Shown here: in pieces, positions 27,471 through 37,683 of the stretch
How the letters are laid out: each line of letters begins with the position of its first letter
Position numbering within the stretch: position 1 is the stretch's first letter
Assembly (NCBI GenBank): GCA_024761205.1
Contig: JAMASS010000004.1
Span: 1-64,000 of the forward strand
From: Limisphaerales bacterium
GTDB lineage: Bacteria > Verrucomicrobiota > Verrucomicrobiia > Limisphaerales > AAA164-E04
Length of the DNA: 64,000 nucleotides
Reading direction: 5' to 3'
Translations under genes and position numbers: made by a program
The notes under the pieces: generated by a model
The model's database searches: none
Seen by the model: only the letters and a program-made list of their open reading frames with translations
Told to the model about the DNA's origin: nothing

Positions 27471-28824
27471 ATGAAAAAGGATACCTCCAGTGCGGACCTG
27501 CACGTCCATAGCAATTACTCAAACCATCCCAGTGAATGGCTGCTTCGGCGAATTGGTTCTGCGGAGTGCTATGCCAATGGATGTCTATCGTCGGGCGAAA
27601 AGTAAGGGAATGGATTTTGTGACGATCTGCGGTCACAACCGAATTGATGGAGCGTTGGAGATCGCGCACTTCGAAGACACTTTTATCAGTTGTGAGGTGA
27701 CCAACCTATTTCCCGGAAGATGGGGCCAAATTTCACCTACTAGTGACAGGGGTCACGGAGGCGCAATTTGGCGAGATCGACCGGCTTCGGGAAAACATTT
27801 GCGAGCTCCTCGACTATTTGGTTCGGAAAGATATTGTGCATTCTCTGACTCATCCCTTGTTTCGAGTGAACGCGCGGGCGGGAGTGGAACATGTTGAGAA
27901 GATCTTGTTGCTCTTCAATCGCTTTGAAGGAATCAACGGCACTCGAGATCCACGGGCAGTGGACTTAGTGCGAGCCGTTTTTCGGAATTTGACTCCAGAC
28001 ATGATTTGGGGAATGGCGGAGAAGCATGGGATTGATCCGGTGGGTGAGAAACCATGGATCAAAACTTTTACCGGCGGAAGCGATGATCACGGCGGCCTTT
28101 ACATTGCGAGTGTCTACACCCGAACGCCGGAAGCTTCCTCGGCGTCTGAGTTTCTCAATCATTTGCGGGCTGGCAGCCATGAGATGGCCGGATCATCGGG
28201 CAACAGTTTGGCTTTGTCGCACAGCTTCTATCAGATTGCTCGAAATTACTACAACTAGGTGTTGAACCGCCGGTCCGACGCGCAGAAAGATTTCGTGAGT
28301 GAATTGTTCCGGCGGCTTCTTGAGCTCGTGCCAACAGTGCAGACGTCAACATTTGGCCAGCGGGTTCGTAGCGGTGTCCATGGGCTTTTTTGGCGGCTCA
28401 AAGGCCTGTTCCCACCAGACCCCGAACGAGTTTTGGCTGAGGAATTCGGTTGTTCCCACCGTTTCTGGAGGTTGTTGCGTATTTGGAGAAGCAGGAGTTC
28501 CGAGAGATCATTGTCGCGACTCCGGGGCCGATGGGCGTGTTGGCCTTGTTGTCTGCGCGATTGTTGAATATTCGTTGTTCAGTGTTGGCGCAGCCGCAGG
28601 TGCCAGACTATGTCAATCAGATGACGGACGATCCGAATTTCGAGTTGATGGCTGAAAATTACCTAGACTGGTTCTATGACCAAGCCGATCGGGTCTTTTG
28701 TCAATCACCCGCGGAGAAGCAACGATTGGTTGCGCAGGGTGTCACAGCGGAGTGCCTTGATCAGTCGGGAATCGACGATCCCTCTAAAGCTAAGGCAGCG
28801 GCTCTCGAGGCTGAAGTAGTTTAG
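27471..28824 (+). pseudogene. PHP-domain phosphoesterase fused to GT4 glycosyltransferase, degraded
   Basis: The start MKKDTSSADLHVHSNYSNHP carries the H-x-H metal motif of PHP phosphoesterases. The domain continues in a second frame (MDVYRRAKSKGMDFVTICGH) and a third (HSLTHPLFRVNARAGVEHVE, FTGGSDDHGGLYIASVYTRT). At 28256 a single TAG separates it from sequence in the same frame (DFVSELFRRLLELVPTVQTS). After another shift this leads to a GT4 N-terminal domain (IVATPGPMGVLALLSARLLN and DWFYDQADRVFCQSPAEKQR). The C-terminal GT half is missing. Same-frame continuity across the TAG suggests a former PHP-GT fusion. Two adjacent genes is the alternative, since a GTG directly follows the TAG. Confidence 0.72.
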
Positions 28825-28856
28825 TGATGAGTCATTTCTAGCGAGAGGAACGAACA

Positions 28857-29867
28857 ATGCGAATCCTCCTGGTTACAGACGCTTGGTTGCCGCAGATCAA
28901 TGGTGTCGTCACCACCTTTCGGCATCTGCGGGAAGAATTGGAGAAGCGAGGACATGAGTTTCATGTCATTCATCCCGGCCACTTTCCGAGCGTCGCCTGC
29001 CCTTTCTACACATCGTTGCGACTGGCGATTCTGGTTCGAAGGAGGCTGGCTCGATGCCTTGAGATTGCCGATTTTGACGCGTTGCATATTGCCACCGAGG
29101 GGCCCATCGGTTGGGCGGCTCGAAAGTGGTCTCTGACGCACAAAGTTCATTTCACCTCTTCCTACCACACTCAGTTTCCTCAATATTTGAAACGTTACTG
29201 CGGCTTTCCCCAGTCGCTCTCTTATTGTCTGCTGCGACGCTTTCATGCTGCTGCTCGTGAGACGCTGGTTCCGACGCTCTCGGTAAAAAACGAACTGCAG
29301 TCTCGTGGGTTTAGCCACCTGAATGTGTGGACACGAGGGGTCGACCATACCGTCTTTTGTCCGGGCAGGAAAACGGAGTTCCTGGATGTGCCGGGACCTA
29401 AATTCCTTTACTGCGGACGTGTTGCTAAGGAGAAGGGCATTGAAAAATTTCTTGAGCTTGAGCTTCCTGGAACCAAGGTTGTCGTTGGCGATGGACCGAT
29501 GTTGCCGGTGCTGAAGCGTCGGTTTCCGGAAGTGGTCTGGTCCGGATTTCAACAAGGTCAGCAGCTCGCAAGTCGCTATCGATCTGCCAATGTTTTTGTT
29601 TTTCCAAGTGAGACTGACACCTTTGGCGTGGTCATGCTAGAGGCATTGGCCAGCGGTTTGCCGGTTGCTGCTTTTCCGGTCACTGGGCCAAGGGATGTGA
29701 TTACGAGTAAGGATGTTGGTGTGCTCAATTGGGATCTCCGGGCGGCCTGCCTGCAATGTCTCAACCTTAAGTCGTCCGATGCCGCTGCGTTTGGGCGACA
29801 ATTTACTTGGGGACAGGTGGCTGAATTGTTTTTAAGGACGGTTTCCAAGTCTCAGGCCGCCAAGTAG
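28857..29867 (+). CDS. GT4-family glycosyltransferase (lipid or mannosyl type)
   Basis: This 336-residue GT-B fold enzyme starts MRILLVTDAWLPQINGVVTT, the typical opening of SqdX/MgtA/PimB-like enzymes acting on diacylglycerol or on mannose acceptors. HFTSSYHTQFPQYLKRYCGF, then VWTRGVDHTVFCPGR, FLYCGRVAKEKGIEKFLELE and FVFPSETDTFGVVMLEALAS (with the E-x7-E nucleotide-sugar motif) complete the fold. The ribosome-binding site GAGAGGA lies 8 bases before the start. It is the only intact gene of the lipid locus. A diacylglycerol acceptor is inferred from context, not shown. Confidence 0.85.
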   Translation: MRILLVTDAWLPQINGVVTTFRHLREELEKRGHEFHVIHPGHFPSVACPFYTSLRLAILVRRRLARCLEIADFDALHIATEGPIGWAARKWSLTHKVHFTSSYHTQFPQYLKRYCGFPQSLSYCLLRRFHAAARETLVPTLSVKNELQSRGFSHLNVWTRGVDHTVFCPGRKTEFLDVPGPKFLYCGRVAKEKGIEKFLELELPGTKVVVGDGPMLPVLKRRFPEVVWSGFQQGQQLASRYRSANVFVFPSETDTFGVVMLEALASGLPVAAFPVTGPRDVITSKDVGVLNWDLRAACLQCLNLKSSDAAAFGRQFTWGQVAELFLRTVSKSQAAK

Positions 29868-29929
29868 TCAGCCCCAGCGCCCTGCATCAAACGTTACCCC
29901 CGCAGTATAGGGGTGGTTAGGCCATTTTC

Positions 29930-30500
29930 GTTCAGAAAACACTACGTCGCTATGTAGCGAAGCGCGGAGACAAAAGTCGAGGAAGCGGCTCTCGAGCGGA
30001 TTCCTGGCAAATTGAGTGGTCAGCAAACAAGCCACATCCCAAGTGCCAGCCGCAAAATGGGGCAAGATCGCCAAGGAGTTGGGACAAGAACCGAAGTGCA
30101 GGGAAACACTGAACGAATAGGGGAGCAAGGCCCATTTGCTCAAGGGCGTTGTCCAGACTTATCCGTAAAGGGCGACGATTTGGCGGCTCGGGCGTTCACG
30201 ATTGAGAAACCCGAAGCGTTTCATACTTGGCGGAAATGGGTGGAGTATCTGCCTTTACAGTCAGTGGCGCTCTCTGAAGCCGGCATTGATGTGAAATCGA
30301 AGATTTTGGAGAAGTCTGAAGCTAGCAGAGCGCCTCGGTAACTACCATGATTTGGACAATCTCCGAATTTTTATGAGGGACCAACTTGAGAGTGCAGTCG
30401 ATTTCAGGACCGTGAGCCACTTCTACCAGGTCGCCAACCGGATCGAATCTCGGGCGATTCGACGTTTTCGAAAGGATTGTGATGCCATTTAATTCTACAA
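29930..30500 (+). pseudogene. CHAD-domain protein remnant
   Basis: Fragments in several frames match CHAD domains: KPEAFHTWRKWVEYLPLQSV (the H-x-x-RK-x-V-KxLRY helix) and LGNYHDLDNLRIFMRDQLES (the LGxxHDLxxLR helix), followed by NRIESRAIRRFRKDC. CHAD domains bind inorganic polyphosphate through conserved His and Lys/Arg residues. Stops and frame changes throughout show that it is dead. Its place beside the phosphorus-free lipid genes would fit a phosphate-related locus, but that is inference. Confidence 0.65.
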
Positions 30501-30581
30501 GCCCAAGGCCGTTCGCAGCGGGGGCGTTGAAGGGATTGTAGGTTGGAGGGGAAGGCTGAGGACCGGTTACCTTAAAAAGGA

Positions 30582-31352
30582 CTACATCCCCATAATCTGA
30601 TATCCTGAATCGACGTAAATGACCTGTCCTGTGATGGCGGCAGCACCGTCACTGGCTAAGAAAACGCCGGTTGCGCCCAGCTCGGCTGGGTTGACGTTCC
30701 GTTTCAAGGGCGCGTGTTTTTCGTAATGCTTCAGCATGGACGTGAATCCCGAGATGCCGCGGGCTGCGAGAGTGTTCATCGGACCGGCGCTGATGCAGTT
30801 GACCCGTATCTTCTGGGGACCGAGATCAGCGGCCAGATAACGGGTGGATGCCTCCAGTGCCGCCTTGGCGACGCCCATCACGTTATAGTTCGGCACGACT
30901 TTCGCGGCGCCGTAGTAAGATATGGCGATGATGCCGCCACCGTCAGTCATCAACGGCGCGGCTTCCCGGGTAACCGCTACCAGGGAATAGGCAGAAACAT
31001 CATGAGCGACGCGAAAGGATTCTCGATCGGTATCGACGAAGTTACCTTCGAGAGCCTGCCGCGGGGCGAAGGCGATCGAGTGCAGTAGGAGGTTCAGCTT
31101 GCCAAACTTGGCTTTGACTTGGGTGAAGACCTCAGCGATGTCTTCATCAGAGGTGACGTCACAAGGGAGCAGGAGAACATCATCGCCAAAGGTCGCAGCT
31201 AATTGCTCGACGTTTCTTTTCAAACGGTCGCCCTGGTAGGTGAATGCGAGGGTGGCGCCAGCCTCGTGCCAGGCTTGTGCGATCGCCCAGGCAATGGATC
31301 GCTTGTTGGCGACGCCAAATACCAGGCCAAGTTTTCCTTCAAGTGTCGCCAT
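30582..31352 (-). CDS. fabI: Enoyl-[acyl-carrier-protein] reductase (NADH)
   Basis: This 256-residue short-chain reductase starts MATLEGKLGLVFGVANKRSI, with the FabI-type cofactor loop G-V-A-N-x-x-S-I-A. LHSIAFAPRQALEGNFVDTD is the FabI substrate-side signature, and the catalytic pair Y-x6-K appears as YNVMGVAK with the second Tyr in ISYYGAAK. It performs the last reduction of fatty-acid elongation. I chose the ATG at 31352 because homologous sequence starts there; upstream in-frame codons back to 31526 are not FabI-like. It is intact and convergent with the CHAD remnant. Confidence 0.95.
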   Translation of the reverse strand: MATLEGKLGLVFGVANKRSIAWAIAQAWHEAGATLAFTYQGDRLKRNVEQLAATFGDDVLLLPCDVTSDEDIAEVFTQVKAKFGKLNLLLHSIAFAPRQALEGNFVDTDRESFRVAHDVSAYSLVAVTREAAPLMTDGGGIIAISYYGAAKVVPNYNVMGVAKAALEASTRYLAADLGPQKIRVNCISAGPMNTLAARGISGFTSMLKHYEKHAPLKRNVNPAELGATGVFLASDGAAAITGQVIYVDSGYQIMGM

Positions 31353-32987
31353 AGGTTCGATTTCGCTACGCACATGCCATAGGCGATTCTCTCTTTGATG
31401 GCAAGGGGTTAAACTCTTTCCGGTAAGATTCCGTTGTGAATCCAAAGCGGCGAAGAATCGTCGTATTCCATAACGTGGCGGCACTTGGTAAGGTGAACTT
31501 TGACGCGATAGCGTCCTGCTCGTCATCCGAAGCCTTGGCGAAGGATGAGCGCGCGATGAAGCATCATCACTTTCAATGATGCCTCATTCCCTCTGGAAGA
31601 CTATACCGTTTTGGGCGACGGTGCCGGTTCGCTTAGAATGTGGGGTTTTCCTGATAAAAGCCTATCTGAAATCTTTGTTTTGTTTGTTGTTTTCTTCTGT
31701 GCTGAGCGCTTCGGCGGCCAAGGTTTCGATTAATCTCAGCTTTGAACTTGGAGCTGCAAATCAAGTTCGGATTGGAACGAGCGGTGTCGGGGCATGAGTC
31801 CATGGCGGGAGTGATCGGTTGAACGACACGCTGCAACGCCTCTTGCTGGCGCATGGGCGGCGTGATGTCTTGCCGATAAATTCTGAATCGTATCAAGGCT
31901 GGAAAGTTTATGGACCAGCCGCGGAGAGAGATGCTATTGAGTCTCCAAACCGTGTTTCGGAGCGATCGATTCCACGACTACGCGCGACAGTCGACAAAGG
32001 TATCGAATGTGAGCTTTCCGGTGGATCGATAGGCTAAGGAGCGTGATCGAATTGCATTGGGATCGGACAACTTGGATGTCGTTGACACTCCGGGATTCAC
32101 CCGTGGGTCGATTAGCTATGTTGGTGCTATCAACGGATAAAAGGGCGCCTCTGCTGGAGACTTGATTTATGCAAGGGCGGGGGCGAGTTCTTTGGATCGC
32201 GTACAGTTCTCAAGACGCCATCCTAGAGGCGAATATCCGTGGCGATCATGAGTATGGGGCGCGTTTGGCAGATTTGGTTGTCAATCTGAAGAAGCTCTTC
32301 GATATGAACTTGACTCTGACCGTGTCCAGCACGCGGGCCAATCATTCGGCATCCAAATCGAGATATGAAGCGGTTAATCGAACGTGGTCAGGCAGTCTAC
32401 CGCAATTCTCAATTCCACCAACGTGCTGCACTGGTATCTCAAGGAAGATCGCATGCGGCTGTCAGGAAGAACGAATCCTTGGAAAAGGGGCGAGGATCTC
32501 AATTTGATGCCCTCCAGCACCCACCTCGCGCGCGCCCGACTGGATTCTGAGCCAATCGACGAGTCATTTTCTCGTTCCGGACGATGTCATGGCTTCTTGC
32601 TGGATTGTGGCTATCAGACGGGTGATCGATTTTGTGCTGGCCATCTCGACAAGGTGGCAGTGTTCGGTTTTCAGTTCGGGCACTTCTCGACTCTGGCACC
32701 TATTTGGTGATGGTGGATATTGAATCCGATGGCATGAATTCCCGGCAAGTGGGTTGAGGTGGTGCTTATCGTTGAGTAGATGACGAATTGGCCAGTGTGG
32801 CAGATAAAATTCGCTAATGAAACGAAGCGTTCGATGTCCCGGTATTGGGTTGTTGGCACTGCTTATTTATTTCCTCCTCGGACCATCGGTATTTGCTCAT
32901 CCTATTTCGTGGGAATTATATACTTGTGCAGACACAACAAGCTGCTAGTGGGGGCATACTGAGGGCCTAAATAACCCGGGACGAGAC
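31353..32987. other. Decayed coding region, protein not identified
   Basis: From about 31650 a signal-peptide-like start appears on the plus strand (SLFCLLFSSVLSASAAK). From 32030 to 32720 coding-like text jumps between frames: RIALGSDNLDVVDTPGFTRG, SISYVGAIN, AILEANIRGDHEYGARLADL and YLKEDRMRLSGRTN. I cannot assign a family. The pieces probably belong to one or two secreted proteins with many frameshifts. No RNA gene or element end was recognised before the transposase at 32988. Confidence 0.4.
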
Positions 32988-33838
32988 ATGGCACGCAAGG
33001 CACCCGGAAAGCCCACCGGAAGAGCATCACCCGCACCGAACTGAATACGGATGTTTTCCGACGAGAAAGCCGCCCGCCAGTGGTTCAAGCACATCCTGTG
33101 GCCAGAGGGCATCCTCTACTGTTCCGGTTGTGGCAATGACAATACGCACGAGTGCAGCCACGCCAAAATGCCCTACCGCTGCCGGGACTACCGCAAGTTT
33201 TTCAACGTCAAGACCGGAACGGTCATGGTAAATTCCCCAATCCCCCCTGATCGAGTGGGTGTGCGCCATCTATTTTGACACCGCGTCCTTCAAGGACGTT
33301 TTCAGCATGAAGATGCATCGAGATTTGGATGTCACCCAGCAGAAGACCGCATGGCGCATGCAGCAGCGCATCTGCAAGGCGTTCGCCGCGCAAGGCACCA
33401 AGGTTTTATTCGACGGCCCGGTAGAAGTGGACGAAACTTACTTCGGCGACAAGGAGCGCAATAAGCACGCGAAGGACAAGCTCAAGGCCGGTCACGGATC
33501 GGTGAGCAAGACCGCCGTGGTCAGCGCGAAGGACAGACACACCAACAAGACCGCCGCCCGAGTGGTCGAATCGACCGATCGTGCCACTTTGCCGGGATTT
33601 GTCGCGAAACACGCCACCGAGGACACGGCATACGAAGGGTTGTCGGACCACTCTGCGGTCACGCGCTCGGTGGACGAGTACGTTTCCGTTCACGTTCACA
33701 CCAACGGCGTCAGAGTCCTTTTGGTCAATGCTCAAGCGGGCGCACAAGGGCACCTTCCACAAACTCAGTTTCAAAGCACCTGCAACGCTACGTGGACAAG
33801 GCCGAGGGCGTCGAATGACTCAAGAGTTACATGAGTGA
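32988..33838 (+). mobile_element. IS1595-family (ISXO2-like) transposase, frameshifted
   Basis: The text begins MARKAPGKP and moves through three frames. The N-terminal zinc-ribbon part reads ARQWFKHILWPEGILYCSGC and CRDYRKFFNVKTGTVM. The DDE part has GPVEVDETYFGDKERNKHAK. The end reads VHTNG, then after a shift ESFWSMLKRAHKGTFHKLSF. These are the IS1595 signatures (DETYFGGKExNKH; NGIESFWSxLKRxHxGTFH). Shifts near 33020, 33235 and 33710 kill it. It abuts the N6-methylase remnant that begins at 33840. A GGGGGCATACTGA motif upstream, near 32952, may be part of the terminal repeat. Confidence 0.85.
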
Positions 33839-33839
33839 G

Positions 33840-34958
33840 TGCTCGTCTGCAAATTCGGGCTTTGGGTCGGTTCCGAGAGGCTGCCCTACGAGAAGTCGGA
33901 AGAAGGAACGATAGACGACACGTCCGACATTCCTCGGTTCGGAGTCACCTAGCCTCAATCTCCTAAATTTCATGAACTCACGCCCGCGACCGACCTCGAA
34001 GCTTTGCTTCGACGTTGTCACAATTACATCTACGTCAAATCAGGGAGTCCAGAAGGCGGAAGCATTTCACGAACTGCAAAAGCTGCTTTTCTACAAGGTG
34101 TCGGAAAGGAATGCAAATCCATCGCGGGGCAGTGTAGTCTGCTCAAAAAAAGGATCATCCCGTTGTTCGAAGAGGTCAAGGTCCGCTATCCTTACATCTT
34201 CGGAACCGGCGACTACATCAAGCTGAATCGCTGTGTCCTCGCCTACATCGTCTCCGAGTTGCAGTGGTACTCCTTGCTCAACATGCAGACGGACGTTAAG
34301 GGTCAGGCATATGAGGAATTGATGGGAGCCAATCTCCAGGGAGACCAAGGGAGTCGTCCTTCACACCGCGAAACGTCTGCGACATGACTGCTCGCATGGT
34401 GCTGTCGCTTCACTCGGACCAGAAAGTCACTTCCCTCAAGGTCTGGATTGCTGTTGCGGCACAGGTGGCTTCCTCGTTGCCACTATCAATCTTCTGCGTT
34501 AGAAGATCGTCGGTTCCGAGGAAAAAATTCGCAACTGCGCAGCGGTTCGCGTGAAGGAACTGGCGGAATGCAACCTCGTCGGCATGGACATCAATCCCTT
34601 CCTAGTAAGGACTACGCAGATGAACATCGGCATGCACGGCGACGGTTCCGTCAACCTGTTCCAGAGCAACTCCCTCGCCGCACCGAGGGAATGGGAAGAC
34701 GAAAGCGCCAAGCAGAAGGTCAAGCAGGACGTGTTCGGCATCGTCGTGACCAATCCGCCGTTCGGAGGGAAGGCGCACATAGACGATCAGCAAGTGCTTG
34801 ACCAGTTACAAACTGCCGGCGTTGGAGATGAAAGACACGCGTAACCTGATGCCAGCCGAGCAGTTGTTCATGGAGGGGGCGTTGAAGTACGTCAAACGGG
34901 GCGGCTACCTCACCATCGTCCTTCCGCAAAGCGGATGGGACGCACCCGACGCCAGATG
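33840..34958 (+). pseudogene. N6-adenine DNA methylase (HsdM-like), 5'-truncated and frameshifted
   Basis: Pieces in three frames follow an HsdM-type N-6 methylase. HELTPATDLEALLRRCHNYI and AEAFHELQKLLFYKVSERNA are the N-terminal helical domain. YIKLNRCVLAYIVSELQWYS and KGQAYEELMGANLQGD follow. FTPRNVCDMTARMVLSLHSD and DCCCGTGGFLVATINLL are SAM motif I. IVVTNPPFGGKAHI holds the catalytic NPPF. It ends around RGGYLTIVLPQSGWDAPD without the usual C-terminus. The IS1595 copy lies directly upstream. No specificity or restriction subunit is seen. Confidence 0.83.
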
Positions 34959-34959
34959 A

Positions 34960-37100
34960 ATTGGGGCGGGCTGTGTTGGAACCGGTTAATATCGCTTGGA
35001 AGGATCGGTCATAGGAAGCTTCGGCATTATCGGATGTAATTCCATTTAGTTCCCAGAAAACAGGCACGGGCTCCATTATAGGCGGCAGCGGCAGCGATAA
35101 GATCAAGAGAGGGATTACCGATTTCATTGATCAGTTCAACAAGGTTCAGGATTTCATTGATGCCAATGCGGAGTCGACAAGTGATGTCGCAGGCAAGGTG
35201 ACTTCCGGGCCTCTGCAATCCGAGAGGGAAGCGGAATCGATTGCTTCAGAAGTCAGTGAAGTTTCCTCGCTATCGAGTTTCTTAAACCCTTGAGCGATAT
35301 TGGAATTGACACGAACGGTTTCAACAATGATTTAGCAGTGAGCGGCACCGATTTGTTTGACAAGAGCCCGGTGGAGTCCCGCAGTATTGGGAAATTGTCC
35401 CTGGAGCCGGACACGTATATTGGGTTTGGCAGAACGATTGCACAGGAGAAGCGGGGACTCATTGAGACAGTTGATTTACGATATCCTGATCGCCGTCATT
35501 ATCGAGGTCGGCCAAGGCCATTTCGTGATTAATAGGTTGAGAATCGAATCCCTATTGCTGACTCGCTTCGCTGAATGTGAGATCACCTCCGTTGCGGAAC
35601 GCAGCGTTCGAAACCGTCAGCTTTGGAAAACGACTGCGAAGCTTAAGTTGCCCGGCAGGTGACAGTGATTGTCGCTGTGTCAAGGCGTCGAGTTCACGTG
35701 CGACGTCGGCGTTTTGGGCATCCCGCCAGTGACCGGTGGTAATGATAATATCTTCATAGTCATCGAGATCAACATTGATAAACGCAGGGCACCACGACCA
35801 GTCAGATGCCTTCAAGCCAGCAACCGAGCCAACTCGGCGTAATGACCGCCTTCGTGTTAGAGGAGAAGCGTGTTTCGAGGCGATTGCGGCCGCAAACTCT
35901 GCGTGTTCCGATATTGGGCGAAGCGAAGGTCGTGCCATCCATCACTTGGACCTGGCGCGCGGCATGTCGACGGCTCAACTCATCGACTACAAAAATGTCG
36001 GCCAATCCATTGCGATTGATGTCGGCCACACCGATCCTCATGGAGAAAAGGCTGGTCTGTTGAATCGCCAACTCTTCGATCGGGCGGAAGTACTCTTTGG
36101 TATCATTGATCCAGATTCGATCGAGCGATTGAAAATCGTTGCAGACATAGAGATCGGGGGAGCCGTCATCATCCAAGTCGCGAAAGATGGCGGAAAGACT
36201 CCAATCGCAGAATGAGTCTGCGGTTGGCCGGGGCGGATCCAAGAACGGCCTTGAATGCCTTGGCTTGGCAATGAACCGACCTTGCCCAGTGTTGCGAAAG
36301 AGTTGGTCTGCCTGTCCGTTCTCCAGGACACCGCTGTCACGATGAAAAGAGAATCGGCCGACGAGGTCCGGGCTGGTGACCGGGCGGCCATTGTAGGGAA
36401 CCAATTCATACACCCCATTTTTGATGCGGACATCGAATGGGCCGTTTGGTTCGTCCCGCATGGTTACGTTGCGGTAATTGACCACGTAGAGGTCCAGCCA
36501 GCCGTTGCCATCAATATCTGCCAGTGCCTTGCTGATTGGTCAGGCCCCATTGCCGGGTTTGTTCTTGAAACACCCGTTGCCGGTATTGAGGAAGAGACGC
36601 GTTCCGCAACGGATGCCATTGACAAGAAGATTGGGATCACCGTCATTGTAAACATCGGGGAAGGCAGCGTTCATAACGATATGATTGGGGAGTGACAGCC
36701 GGCTCTGTCGATCAGGTTTTCGAATTGGCCGTTCTCTTGGTTTTGCCACAATTGGTTGGTCCCGAGTTGAGTAGTGAAATAGCAGTCCGGAGAACCGTCG
36801 CCACATCCCGCGAGAGCCAAGCCATTATCGTGGTCGTAGTGGGCCGCTTTGTAGGTTGATGCCTGCATCATCCACGATGTTGTGGTGAAACTGGATGCCG
36901 CTGTCCATAATACGATCGGCAAACTGGAAGTCACAGCTGGTGCTGATGCCTTGCGCCAGGTGCTTTTGAGCTTCTTTCCGGATGGCGAGTTGCTTTAGCG
37001 CGTAGGTGCATTCTGGTGAAGTGGCCGCCACATGGACGGACTCCATCAAGTGCGATCCGACTGTCCTGCATAGGGCGAGAAGGGTTACGGCAGCGGTTCC
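34960..37100 (-). pseudogene. VCBS/FG-GAP repeat protein with ASPIC/UnbV domain, degraded
   Basis: The minus strand carries a long secreted repeat protein in pieces. Near 36900 it reads DSGIQFHHNIVDD. Repeats follow with Asp-rich calcium loops: LADIDGNGWLDLYVVNYRN, FRDLDDDGSPDLYVCNDFQS, VADINRNGLADIFVVDELS, FINVDLDDYEDIIITTGHW and ADLDNDGDQDIV. A C-terminal ASPIC/UnbV piece reads CNRSAKPNIRVRLQGQFPNT. The longest frame is 35802-36485. Several stops and shifts break the gene. Such CRTAC1-like proteins are extracellular and common in Planctomycetes and Verrucomicrobia. The right-hand 5' limit and the left-hand junction with the methylase remnant are approximate. Confidence 0.82.
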
Positions 37101-37184
37101 AAACGTCGTTCGAAGGAAAGGACTTATTGGTGTGGCACACAACAATAGGGCGATATGATTGAGCGAATATGACAGTAGCCTAGG

Positions 37185-37224
37185 CCCCAAAAAGACCGGA
37201 CAAGATATCCTGTCTTTTTTGGGG
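37185..37224. repeat. Near-palindromic 40-bp hairpin
   Basis: CCCCAAAAAGAC and GTCTTTTTTGGGG flank a GATATC-centred middle, giving an almost continuous stem. It lies about 65 bases before the IS1595 remnant. It resembles a bidirectional terminator or an element end that shields a transposase from read-through; which of these it is cannot be settled here. Confidence 0.55.
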
Positions 37225-37290
37225 GGAAATTACATACTTTCACTAGCCGGGGGGCAAGTATATTTAAGGGTGGCGTCGGTAGAAAGGCAA

Positions 37291-37683
37291 GTTATGGACC
37301 AGACGGGAAAGATACAGACACTGAGCATCAGGCAATTCTTCCGGAGGTTTCCTGATGAAGTGGTTGCTGTTGGCCTATCTGGAAGCAAAGCGGTGGCCTG
37401 TGGCTGGTCGTGTCCGGGCGTTCCCGGTGCGTGAGACCACCAAGGACACTTTACAATCCACCATTAGAGAAAACGTCCGGCGCGGCTCGTGGCTCTACAC
37501 CGACGCTTACTCTGCCTATTGCGGCTTGATCGCCTATGAACATGAGGCGGTATCTCACTACACGGGCGAATATGTCCGAGGGCAAGCTCATACCAATTCC
37601 ATTGAATCCTTTTGGGCCTTGCTCAAGCGGGGGATTTATGGCACCTTTCACCACATCAGTCCGAAATATCTGCACCACACATG
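37291..37683 (+). mobile_element. IS1595-family transposase remnant with internal deletion
   Basis: A short N-terminal piece (MDQTGKIQTLSIRQFFRRFP) is followed within 20 codons, in another frame, by the C-terminal catalytic part: VRETTKDTLQSTIRENVRRG, LYTDAYSAYCGLIAYEHEA and RGQAHTNSIESFWALLKRGI. The family is the same as the copy at 32988, but the sequences differ enough to be a separate element. The whole middle, including the DETYFGGKE block, is deleted. The end (KYLHH) is cut at the point where the AT-rich RM island begins. Confidence 0.82.

Noticed and set aside
20000-29900. All frameshifts here explained as sequencing or assembly errors
   Set aside because: Some indels could be errors, but the rsmB Cys to Gly change, in-frame stops in btaB and the PHP-GT gene, and the deleted GT half are substitutions or losses that indel errors do not explain. 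Not fully excluded for the permease.
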